Part shown: piece after piece, positions 13,847 to 22,679 of the stretch | How the letters are laid out: every line of letters starts with the position of its first letter | How positions within the stretch are numbered: the first letter of the stretch is position 1 | Assembly (NCBI GenBank): GCA_021292105.1 | Contig: CM037857.1 | Location: 29,560,371 to 29,624,370 of the forward strand | Direction: 5' to 3' | DNA: 64,000 bases | Source: Anadara kagoshimensis | Taxonomy: Eukaryota > Mollusca > Bivalvia > Arcoida > Arcidae | Notes under the pieces: model-generated | What the model was told of the DNA's origin: nothing | What the model saw: the letters and a program-made list of their open reading frames with translations, nothing else | Databases searched by the model: none | Translations under genes and position numbers: made by a program

Positions 13847-15201
13847 ATAACGAGAACTAATGTAATGATGGATGCATCATTACAAATAAGGCGCCCAAAC
13901 GAATAAAAATGAAACCCTGTATTCAAAACACATATTAGGACTTGTACTTTTGTTGCTTTTTTCCATTTCCATGGCAACGGCTGAAAATTTTAAACCTTTA
14001 AATAAGTTCTACACACAATAGAAAAACTGTTGAGAAATTTTAACTTGTAATATTCTTTTCATTTTAAGATTAATTTTATATAGAGAAGTAGTACATGAAT
14101 CCAATTGGTTGAAATTCAAACAATAGGCAAAGTTGATTGACATCACCTATACCCAATATCACAAACCATTGTTTTGATGAGCTAATGATGTGTTGATTTT
14201 AAATTAATCCAAGCATTTACCCATATAATGTCATACTGATAACTAAATGCAGCTACTCTATCGAATTGAATAATAAATCATGCCCCAGGGATAACTGACC
14301 ATTAGGTTGCTTATAAAAAGATTTAGCTTGAGAGCTTTTAGACATGGATCAGTGATTACTTAAGTATCCTTGACAATGAAAATTCATGCTTATTGTTTTA
14401 ATTCTTAAACAAAATGATAGCAACCAGCCCATGAAGAAAACTGTAGCTTGAGGGTGGGGATCTCAAAGTTAGTACCTAGACCTACCTGTCTCCACCCTCC
14501 TATTGGAATGCCCATATGGGTTTACTTTAGTATCAATCTATTCAACTTTTCATAAAGAATAAGAAAATATATATGTTAGGGGTGGGGATCTCAACTGATC
14601 AAAAGTTAGTACCCAGCCCCGCCTGTCCCTGCCCTCCTCTTGAAAACGCCATGGGCATTTCTTCAGTAAAACTCTATTCAACTTTTAAAAGCCGAACTGG
14701 AAAATATATAGTTCCAGGGTGGGATATCAACCATTTAAAAGTTAGAACCAAGCCCCGCCCGTCCCCACCCTCCATCAGGAATAACCCCATGGGATTTTCT
14801 TTAGCATCACTCTATTCAACTTTTAATGTAGAACCAGAAAATATATAGTTTATGGGTGGGGATCTCAACCGTTTAAAAGTTAGCACACTGCCCCGCCCAT
14901 CCCCACCCCTCCCTGATACCGCAGGGAAAATCTACTGATACAACCTTGTGCATCTTGAGATACTGATCACGAATATATATGGTTTTATAGTACAAAATAA
15001 AGTATAAATGGCAAAATTGATCATTATTGTTTTTAAGACCCCGCCCTCCTGCCCCTCCCCTAATGACCCCATGGGCATTTTACCTCGGCCTCTGGGGAAG
15101 GAGATGGGGATCAACCTTCATGTGAAGTTTGGTTAAGATTGGACCAACGGTCTTGAGAAATTGGTTGGACAAGTTCATGGCCGGAAGAAGAAGAAGAGGA
15201 A

Positions 15202-15237
<36 letters not shown>

Positions 15238-15240
<3 letters not shown>

Positions 15241-15347
15241 GAAACGGTGCAAAAACAATAAGTCGCCAAACTTTGTTTGGGCGCCTTAATAATAATAAGA
15301 AACGGTGCAAAAACAATAAGTCGCCAAACTTTGTTTGGGCGCCTTAA
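15238..15347. repeat. Two hairpin-microsatellite modules at array end
   Basis: Two copies of the module in the last array unit. The sequence then passes directly into a TAAA microsatellite. Confidence 0.85.
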
Positions 15348-15452
15348 TAAATAAAAACTTGTGAATAAATAAATAAATAAATAAATAAATAAACATATTA
15401 ATAAAAACCAGTAAAGAAATAAAAATCGGTAAATAAATAAGGAAAATGAAAA

Positions 15453-15491
<39 letters not shown>

Positions 15492-15495
15492 ATTT
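15343..15495. repeat. Interrupted (TAAA)n microsatellite
   Basis: Two pure AAAT runs (about 15363-15392 and 15449-15493) separated by degenerate sequence. It marks the right boundary of the satellite array. Confidence 0.93.
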
Positions 15496-16048
15496 GTTTA
15501 TGAACGGGAATATGGTCAAGTTTTAGAAAAACAAAATTTTGATAAACTACACCAGGATTTCAAGCAGTTTCTAAGAGAAATGTAATGACAATAACGATAT
15601 TCACTTTTGTTTTTTATTTAAAAAAAAAAACCTTTCAGTTTTGTTTTTCTGCCATTAAAAATTCCCTTATGTAGTAAGATTTATGGACTTTGTGAAAAAT
15701 TATTAATATTGTCTGTTTAAAGTATTCCATACTTTTTATTTATTGGTAAATGAATTTAGGTCTTTTTAATTAATAACCTGCTAATTATAGTGAAAATTTT
15801 GTCTTTTTCACAATTTGAAAATGTGAATGTTAAAAAAATAATTTTGATTATATTATTATTATAAAATTTTTATAAAGATATTGGCTTTTCAGTATTCAGA
15901 TTAAAATAGTATTGAACACATTTAATTCTTGTTAAATTGGTTGTATGGTGCTTGTATGATTTGCATTAATGTCATTTTATCTTGAAACAGACTTTAGTTC
16001 ACCTGTAATTAATTTCTATTGTTTTCTCTATGGTCCATAACCATGTTC
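15496..16048. other. AT-rich spacer, no recognised feature
   Basis: No long reading frame, repeat or RNA gene is evident between the satellite array and the hairpin at 16050. Confidence 0.6.
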
Positions 16049-16049
16049 C

Positions 16050-16119
16050 AGTCTCACTTAGCATACATAAAAATATTACATTTTTACCTTGAAAATCCAA
16101 ATGTATGCTAAGTGAGACT
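16050..16119. repeat. Hairpin with perfect 19 bp arms
   Basis: AGTCTCACTTAGCATACAT at 16050-16068 is the exact reverse complement of 16101-16119, with a 32 nt A/T-rich loop. Most likely a short MITE; there is no evidence of expression. Confidence 0.85.
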
Positions 16120-16154
16120 ACAGGTGACTGGTATTATTTAAGTGGTCATTTTAA

Positions 16155-16664
16155 GTCACCAGTAGTACACTTCAAGGTAGTGTGTTAGGACCCACGCTGT
16201 TTTAATAAATGTAAATGATCTTCCAGAATCTAGCTCAAGTCTTGTCACAATATTTGCAGATGACACAAAGATTTACAGAAGTGAGCAACGAAATGGACAC
16301 TAACCAGGTACAAAGTGATTTGTACAACATATAAAAATGGACTGAAACATGGGAATTAAAATTCAGTGACACAGGGAAAATGCAAGCATCTACATTTAGG
16401 GCCCGGGCACGAAAAAAAAACCAAATATTCAATAATGAAAAATAAAGTGAGGGTAAATATACGATATTTAGACGACAAAAAGACATAGGAGTAACTATTG
16501 ACAAAAGTCTAAACTTTCAACCGAATACAGCACAAGCTGTCAAAAAAGCAAACCAGAAACTTGGATTAGTCAAACGAATATTCAAACATCTTAAAATGAA
16601 TCGTTTTTAAACTTGTACAAAAGTCTTGGAAATGTTAGATAAAAATATCATATACACAGTGTGT
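16155..16664 (+). pseudogene. Non-LTR retrotransposon reverse transcriptase remnant, 5' part
   Basis: Conceptual translation with frame changes gives LQGSVLGPTLF, NVNDLPE, FADDTKIY and further on DIGVTIDKSLNF and KANQKLGLVKRIFKHL, in the order expected for the palm and thumb of a LINE reverse transcriptase of CR1/Jockey type. The FADD motif near 16255 holds the catalytic aspartates. Stops and frameshifts (for example TAATAA right after PTLF) make it non-functional. The sequence is broken at 16664 by the foldback element and resumes at 19527. Clade assignment is tentative. Confidence 0.88.
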
Positions 16665-16723
16665 ATGTACTACGGAAGCGTATTAGGGCCACGACAATTT
16701 TTTTAAATTTTGATATGTCGACT

Positions 16724-16982
16724 TAGTTTCTCGATAAATCGACTTATTATCTCGATAAATCGACTTAGTATCTCGATAAATCGACTTATTCTCTCGATAA
16801 ATCGACTTAGTATCTCGATAAATCGACTTAGTATCTCGATAAATCGACATAGGATCTCGATTAATCGACTTAACTATCTCGATAAATCGACTTAACAATC
16901 TCGATAAATCGACTTAAAAATCTCGATAAATCGACTTAGTATCTCGAAAAATCGACTTAACTATCTCGATAAATCGACTTAA
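16724..16982. repeat. 21 bp minisatellite in left arm (12 copies)
   Basis: Repeat core TCTCGATAAATCGACTTA with a 2-5 nt variable linker. TCGAT-AA-ATCGA inside each copy is itself palindromic. The order of variant linkers is largely mirrored in the right arm. Confidence 0.96.
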
Positions 16983-17196
16983 TGTCCGCTCTATATGCGG
17001 GAGGTCGCGGGTTCGATCCCCGGCCGTGACAAACTAAAGTTGTAAAAATAAGTAGTTTTAGCTCCCCAGCTACACACGGTTTACTGGGTTAGGGAAAAAA
17101 CTGACTTAACTTGTGTCAGGATAACGGACTAGCAGGATTGTAGTTAGGCTTTGGCTATTATATCCGTGTACTGGCAACTTAAAGACGACATCACTG

Positions 17197-17521
17197 AAAC
17201 ATCTGAACGGTGTCGGACCTGGCAAAAAGTTTTGAAATGTTCAAAACTTTATTCCGCGGACAACCACGGACGGCACACGTGGTAAAGACGTGCAACACAC
17301 GTGATAATCCGTGTTCCGGCAGTGATTTAAACTTGGGAAGACGCGGTAAAACGCGAAAGTTTAGCGGTCTGTCACGAGCAAAGCACGGTCATCGGACGCA
17401 TGATACGCGTTGGTATCACGGAAAATAGCTTGTGTTTAGCGGCTCATCACTAAGAAATGGATTTTTCCGCGTACATATCACTACTTAAGCCCGTTAAACG
17501 ACGTCAGGAACAAGTTCTCGA
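17197..17521. other. CACG/CGTG-rich subterminal region of Harbinger-like insert
   Basis: Many CACGG, ACGTG and CCGTG words cluster here and again at 18340-18720, on either side of the transposase remnant. Subterminal motif clusters of this kind often serve as transposase binding sites; that role is inferred. Confidence 0.45.
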
Positions 17522-18037
17522 GTTATCCTCATAGCAGTCGTGTCTTCGGACTACAAGTTCCTGTGGATAGACGTAAGCGGCAAGAGGCCCCCCTCCGATA
17601 CCCGCATCTACAATAATTTAAAAAGTGAGATCAAGGAGGGTCTGCAGAACAATGACATCGCCGGCCTCCCACAGCCAGATCCTCTGCCAGGTGACACACA
17701 GGATGTACCCTAATTCCTTGTAGATGACGATGCCTTCGGACTCCGGACCTACATGATGAAACCCTACGCTAATATGGACATGACGAGGGAGCAAAGGATA
17801 TTTAACTATCGACTGTCGTGGGCCAAACGGGTAGTTGAAAATTCGTTCGGGATCCTTGCCAACAGATTTCAAGTTCTCCTGACTACCATGATGTATGAAG
17901 CTGACACTATCAGGCTGCTGGTCAACGTATGCGTACTCCTTCACAACCTGATGAGAACACGTTACCCGGTGATGCAGAACAGGCTGGTGGACTTGGGGCG
18001 TCCAGATGGAGAACTGGTGCTTGGCGTGAAGACATGA
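17522..18037 (+). pseudogene. PIF/Harbinger transposase fragment (DDE_Tnp_4, HARBI1-like)
   Basis: One frame reads YKFLWIDV, then GLPQPDPLPGDTQDVP, a TAA stop at 17711-17713, VDDDAFGLRTYMMKPY, FNYRLSWAKRVVENSFGIL and CVLLHNLMRTRYP. These are the signature blocks of the DDE nuclease domain of Harbinger transposases: the DDAF aspartate near 17726-17731 and the VVEN glutamate at 17837-17839 are the second and third catalytic acids. The N-terminal part with the first aspartate is missing and the in-frame stop replaces an aromatic residue usual at that site, so the copy is dead. The longer minus-strand frame over the same DNA is a shadow. Confidence 0.9.
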
Positions 18038-18733
18038 AACGAGATCTGATAGAGTACCAGAATCCAACAGAGATGTCATGCTAGCCAAGGCCCAGAGGAG
18101 CCTCATCGTGCAGTAGTGCAACTCCCAGCTGGAAGGGTGATGTGGCAGGATTATATGTTCCTCCCCCATTAGCTATGCTTACTGATCATGTTAGTTAGGG
18201 AAGCTGGAGCACTGATATTTAAATGTTGTTATGATAATGACGATTGATAATTACATATTGTATTAATGTAATGAATTGAAATGTAAAATGCGCTTGGCAG
18301 TTTTGACGTTACTAGATTAAAACTAAGTTAAACTTTTATATGCGCGGCAAGCCGCGCTTCCGACGACGCCGAGCCGCGGTTACCCGTGATTGGGCAGTGC
18401 TATAGCAGTGGAGTGCCCGTATTACGTCCGCGCTCAACGCGTGATCGGCAGTGCTATAAACGCGATGAGGCCGCGGTCAGTCGTGGTAACTTGTCGCTTT
18501 TTTCCCGCGTTCGAACACGTGCGAACCTATTTTTAGCCTCACACATAGCTGAACATGGTAAGCCGTGCTTAGGCAGTGCTGGAGCAGTGGAACAGCCACC
18601 GACGGCAATACCCCGTACAAAGCACGGCCAAGCCAAAATTGAACAAAAATTACCACTAACGACCACGTCCACCAGATTTTCATAACTTTTTGTACGTGAT
18701 TTAGACGTGGAGTGCTGTGTGACCGGGGCTTTA
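18038..18733. mobile_element. 3' part of Harbinger-like insert with terminal motif
   Basis: Non-coding, GC-richer than its surroundings, with repeated GGCAGTGCT and CCGTG/CACGG words. It ends at TGTGTGACCGGGGCTTTA (18716-18733), which resembles the right terminus of Harbinger elements and their MITEs. No matching left end was found near 17200, so the insert seems truncated on the left. Confidence 0.5.
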
Positions 18734-18993
18734 GCACACCAGTAACTGTACATGTTAACTTAGTATTCATGTAATAGAATTTCGTCAGATGCGTAATTTG
18801 AACTCTCGTGAATATAGAAAACGGATTTGTTTGGTGTTATGATTGGTTGATTGATTGATTAGTTGTTGGATTTTTACGTCGTTTCGACAGTATTTCAGTC
18901 ATTTTACGACGTGAAATTTTTTGATAGTCTACATTCTCATTCTTTATTTTGTGTGTGTGCGTTGTTAGAGTGATGTGTGAGTAACTGGACTGC

Positions 18994-19520
18994 AGTGATG
19001 TCGTCTTTAAGTTGCTAGTACACGGATATAATAGCCAAAGCCTAACTACAATCCTGCTAGTCCGTTATCCTGACACAAGTTAAGTCAGTTTTTTCCCTAA
19101 CCCAGTAAACCGTGTGTAGCTGGGGAACTGAAACTACTTATTTTTACAACTTTAGTTTGTCACGGCCGGGGATCGAACCCGCAACCTCCCGCATATAGAG
19201 CGGACATTAAGTCGATTTATCGAGATAGTTAAGTCGATTTTTCGAGATACTAAGTCGATTTATCGAGATTTTTAAGTCGATTTATCGAGATTGTTAAGTC
19301 GATTTATCGAGATCGTTAAGTCGATTAATCGAGATCCTATGTCGATTTATCGAGATACTAAGTCGATTTATCGAGATAATAAGTCGATTTATCGACATAG
19401 TTAAGTCGATTTATCGAGATACTAAGTCGATTTATCGAGATAATAAGTCGATTTATCGAGAAACTAAGTCGACATATCCAAATTTTAAAAAAAAATTCGT
19501 GGCCCTAATACGCTTCCGTA
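18994..19520. repeat. Right inverted arm of foldback element with 12 minisatellite copies
   Basis: Reverse complement of 16671-17196 with few differences. The 21 bp repeats occupy about 19208-19475. Confidence 0.96.
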
Positions 19521-19526
19521 ATGTAC

Positions 19527-19990
19527 AACCCTTCGTATCAGGTCTCGTCCTTTTTTCAGTAGTCGTATCACTACTCTTGTGAAACCATATCTGGAAAATG
19601 GAAGTGATGTTTGGTGCATAATTGGTACAATCTATCAAGGATGTGATATATACAGAAAAATTAAAGGAGCTAGGGTTACCATCGTTAAAATTAAGATATT
19701 GTAGAATACTTTAAAATTAATTAAAGTTACAAAAATATAGACAGCAATAGATTGTTCCCAAGTATGATGTCAAACAGAGCAAGGGGACATAAACTTGTAG
19801 GATATTTAAACAACACTCAAAAACAATAAAAAGGAAAAGGAATTTCACAAAAAGAGCAATAAATACTTGGAACAATCTGTCGGAAGATATAATAGAAATC
19901 ACAAGCATAAATATGTTCAAAAGTAGGTTAAATGATATTTTAAAGAACATAATCAGTTTTAAGTTGCCTAAGACTGGAAGTGAAAACAGA
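19527..19990 (+). pseudogene. Non-LTR retrotransposon remnant, 3' part
   Basis: Continues the LINE broken at 16664. Fragments in shifting frames read VKPYLENGSDVW, SNRARGHKLVGYLNN and TKRAINTWNNLSEDI followed by INMFKSRLNDILK, the usual C-terminal end of CR1/Jockey-type polyproteins. Several stops and frameshifts. The two halves join cleanly if the foldback element and one copy of ATGTAC are removed. Confidence 0.87.
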
Positions 19991-20092
19991 AATAATATTT
20001 AGCTGAAAATGTAGAAATGACAATAAATGGGTCTCAGAACTTTACAAAGTGCTTACACTGACCTAAAGGATAAGGTAAAAGGAATTACACTA

Positions 20093-20575
20093 CAGACCTG
20101 TCGAAAGTTTAACACAGAGCTGACGAAAAAATGGCGATGGATTGGGCACATCCTACTGAGACGAGAGCAGGGAAACATCATGCACGAAGCATGCTCTGGA
20201 CTGGAATCCACAGAGAAAGAGGAAGAGAGGACACCCAGTAACAACATGGCGGAGAACATTAGAAAACGATCTGAGGTTGATCCGAATGTCATGGAGAGAG
20301 GCCAAACGAGCTGCACATGACCGGGACAGATGGAGAGCTATTGTCGAGGCCCTATGCCCCTCTAGGGGTACAGAGGATTAATTGATTGATTGACGAAAAG
20401 AAGTCAAAACTCGGCTGTCGGATGGACGAGATATGGACAGCTGCTAGTGGCCGAAAACCTGCCGAGAGAAGATAGCACCTGACGAGATACAAATGTAGAC
20501 AACGAGGGCTGGGGATCAGCTGCCGATTCGGCAGTAATTTGATAGCTGTGTGTTAAACTTTCAACAGGTGTGTTG
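20093..20575. mobile_element. TA-flanked MITE (CAGACCTGTCGAAAG family) split by a LINE
   Basis: The left end CAGACCTGTCGAAAGTTTAA is matched by an inverted, slightly longer right end (GTTAAACTTTCAACAGGTGTG), with TA outside each. Relatives with the same ends occur at 39612-39929 and 50785-50987. The interior is interrupted by the LINE fragment 20130-20390. The TIR sequence and TA duplications fit the Tc1/mariner type. Confidence 0.75.
20130..20390 (+). pseudogene. 5'-truncated LINE 3' end with target-site duplication
   Basis: Translation gives RWRWIGHILLRREQGNIMHEA, then after a frameshift GHPVTTWRRTLENDL, SWREAKRAAHDRDRW and VEALCPSRGTED-stop, a typical C-terminus of a non-LTR retrotransposon polyprotein. 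The copy ends in an ATTG microsatellite tail and is flanked by direct repeats TGACGAAAA (20121-20129 and 20391-20399), the mark of target-primed reverse transcription. Confidence 0.85.
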
Positions 20576-20800
20576 TATGTTGTTAACTCTCTGTCTGTCA
20601 ATGCTTTTGAGTCCAATCTTATAAACAAATTCTGGTCAAAATTCAACCTCGGCTGATATATACAATACGTTCAGCAGCAATAAATGTATATAGAAAAGTA
20701 CTAACCAACAATAAGGCAGATAGTTCGGCCTAGAGTTACATCAGTACAACCATGCACCAGACTACTTAATTTTTCGGAACTAAATAATATATATATTATC
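20576..20800. other. Spacer, no recognised feature
   Basis: AT-rich sequence without a supported gene or repeat. Confidence 0.5.
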
Positions 20801-20802
20801 AA

Positions 20803-20853
20803 AAAAAAAATAATAATAATAATAATAATAAAATAAAATAAAATAAATAAAAT
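20803..20853. repeat. AAT/AAAAT simple repeat
   Basis: A-rich stretch of AAT and AAAAT units. Confidence 0.9.
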
Positions 20854-20935
20854 GTGGCGTTTTATGACGGATTAAATTATAAAAGTCAAGCACGCTAGGG
20901 ATGGGGTTACATGAATACGATTTGATATTTCTTGC

Positions 20936-20939
<4 letters not shown>

Positions 20940-20993
<54 letters not shown>
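20940..20993. repeat. (TG)n microsatellite
   Basis: About 26 uninterrupted TG units. Confidence 0.98.
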
Positions 20994-20994
<1 letters not shown>

Positions 20995-21142
20995 TATTGT
21001 CTGGTTTCTTTTGGAAGGTTAACGATAAAGATCACATTTCGGTATAATTTTAGAATCGCATATTTCTTGAAATCTATACATAAACAGAATTTGTGGATCT
21101 AAACTTACTTGACGCAACAACAATATCACTTAAATGAAACTT

Positions 21143-21198
21143 GATTTTATTTATTTATCCATTTACTAGTTTATCCATCCAGTCACTAGTTTATTTGT

Positions 21199-21245
<47 letters not shown>

Positions 21246-21246
21246 T
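21143..21246. repeat. (TTTA)n microsatellite
   Basis: TTTA units, impure at the start and a pure run of about 13 at 21192-21245. Confidence 0.95.
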
Positions 21247-21870
21247 ATGGTTGAGAAATCACTATAATTCTATAATGTACCGCAATTCTCATAAAATTAA
21301 CCGTGACAGACACATGAAATAAAATTTATGATTCTGAGATTGAACTAATGTAACTACTGAGGCCAGTTTCATAAAAAAAATTAAATTTTAAGGGTTTACA
21401 ATTCATAAAATACACGTGTAACAATAGTTAAAAAGAATAGACAGAGGCACTTAGTCAATAGAAAACAATGAAATGAAAATTGTCGTCACTGAAACTAAGT
21501 TACAAAATTTGTAAAGGCATTTGGGTTTTATATGTCTCTGGTGTTATGTACATATACAAGAACCCAATTCATAAAATATAACAATAGTTATTAATAGAAT
21601 AGACGACAATTACAAAAGGAGTTTGGTATATTTCAATGATACAACTTCGCTTTTTAGTTAAGAAATGATGAAATTCTGGTTTTACTAAGCACTAAAAATC
21701 ATTCACTCAATATAGACCTTTTTATTCAATTTTATTAGTAAATATTTCCTTTTAAATCCGTTGAAAATCCCCCAGAATGTATCATGTGGACCATGTACCT
21801 CATGCAACAAGTAATACACACATTAGGAATGAAAAAGGGGATTTCCAATGTGCTTATTTTAGTAGGCACG
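21247..21870. other. AT-rich upstream region of the CEP55-like gene
   Basis: Two weakly similar stretches containing ACAATAGTTA...AGAATAGAC (about 21421-21445 and 21580-21605) are the only structure seen. No gene is supported. Confidence 0.4.
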
Positions 21871-21875
21871 GAACC

Positions 21876-21883
21876 TGACGTCA
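21876..21883. promoter_or_regulatory. CRE palindrome upstream of the CEP55-like gene
   Basis: TGACGTCA, a perfect CREB/ATF-type site, lies ~65 bp upstream of a candidate first-exon donor (ACAA|GTAAGA at 21943). Its placement suggests a promoter; no transcript evidence is available. Confidence 0.35.
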
Positions 21884-21899
21884 CATAACCCCATTAGAT

Positions 21900-21942
21900 C
21901 TCGACAACAACAACGACTTGATTATGACAGCAGATTATACAA
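21900..21942 (+). other. Candidate 5' non-coding exon end of the CEP55-like gene
   Basis: The start-codon exon opens at a good acceptor (TTTCTTTATACAG, 22220), so an upstream exon is expected. The donor GTAAGA at 21943 would leave a 278 bp first intron. The start of this exon is not known. Confidence 0.35.
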
Positions 21943-22250
21943 GTAAGATTGATATAAAATAAGGGTTTCCCAGATATCTTCATATAAAATATTGTATATA
22001 GTAAAATTCACTATTTGTTATGAAAAATTTGATCGTTTAAGAAGAGATTTTGAGCAACTGATGTATGTTGAATGTATTCAAGGGTCAACGGAGGGGCAGT
22101 TTCAAAATATAGAATGTACATAGTGTATATTTCACAAACGTCAAATCGGTGTAGATTTGTACATAGTGTCATTATATTTTAACCATTAGGAATTCATGAA
22201 AATATATTTTCTTTATACAGAACAAAACTAATCTGCTACCGGTCCTCAAA

Positions 22251-22679
22251 ATGGCAGAAAAATCGCCATCACCAGACGTTTTATCCATGGCGCTTAGTAG
22301 CGCTGAACAGGAGAGGGATTCCCTCCAAGAGAAAGTGGACCATTTGAAAATTCTACTGAAACAATATCAAAATGAATTACAGTCACAAAAAATTCGTAAA
22401 GAGGGAGTCGAAACAGTGTCGAAATTATTACAAGAATCCAGGCAGGAAAACAATCTTTTACAAAAACGAAACAAAACTTTGGAGACGGTCATTCGTAATT
22501 TACAGAGCAGGCTCACAAACAACGGTTTATCGGATTCTATAACGCTTGAAGAGGGGGATATGTTTATTCCTGGGACTTCTAAACAATTGCTTGATAATTT
22601 ATCCCGGGAAAATGCAAGGCTCAGAGCACTGGTCAAAAATGCATCGGTTGATCCGGAAGAAATCACCAAGTTGCACCAG
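22251..22679 (+). CDS. CEP55: CEP55 coding exon 1 (residues 1-143)
   Basis: Starts at ATG 22251, 30 nt after the acceptor at 22220, and ends at donor CAG|GTATGT. Coiled coil rich in Glu, Lys, Gln and Leu throughout. Confidence 0.92.

Larger units (their letters stand above)
7191..15350. repeat. Higher-order tandem array, right block
   Basis: Continues the ~1.36 kb array after the insertion. Units register at about 8300, 9799, 11165, 12552 and 14085, and the last ends near 15350 in a TAAA microsatellite. Unit lengths vary. The first partial unit lacks its first ~130 bp sub-repeat (junction near 7545). It and the next unit both lack the segment containing CCATGGCAACGG (near 8260 and 9755). Units starting at 8300, 12552 and 14085 are lengthened by hairpin modules. 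The unit starting at 11165 ends in unrelated sequence with a CT microsatellite. The spread of indels suggests subfamilies generated by unequal exchange. Confidence 0.95.
16671..19520. mobile_element. Foldback transposon, 2.85 kb, with minisatellite-bearing arms
   Basis: The ends are perfect inverted copies (TACGGAAGCGTATTAGGGCC at 16671; its complement ends at 19520). Inverted arms run 16671-17196 and 18994-19520, ~526 bp each and nearly identical. ATGTAC directly repeats just outside both ends (16665-16670 and 19521-19526), a probable 6 bp target duplication. From outside in, each arm holds a short T-rich stretch, twelve 21 bp repeats, a tRNA T-arm-like block (GGGTTCGATCCCC) and ~180 bp of unique sequence. 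The 1.8 kb interior includes a broken Harbinger transposase. The layout resembles Drosophila FB/Galileo foldback elements; superfamily unknown. It splits an older LINE. Confidence 0.9.

Noticed and set aside
16724-16982. CRISPR-like 21 bp repeats
   Set aside because: Linkers are only 2-5 nt and the block is mirrored in an inverted arm; it is a minisatellite.
17618-18169. 183-codon minus-strand frame
   Set aside because: Antisense shadow of the Harbinger transposase, whose plus-strand motifs are unmistakable.
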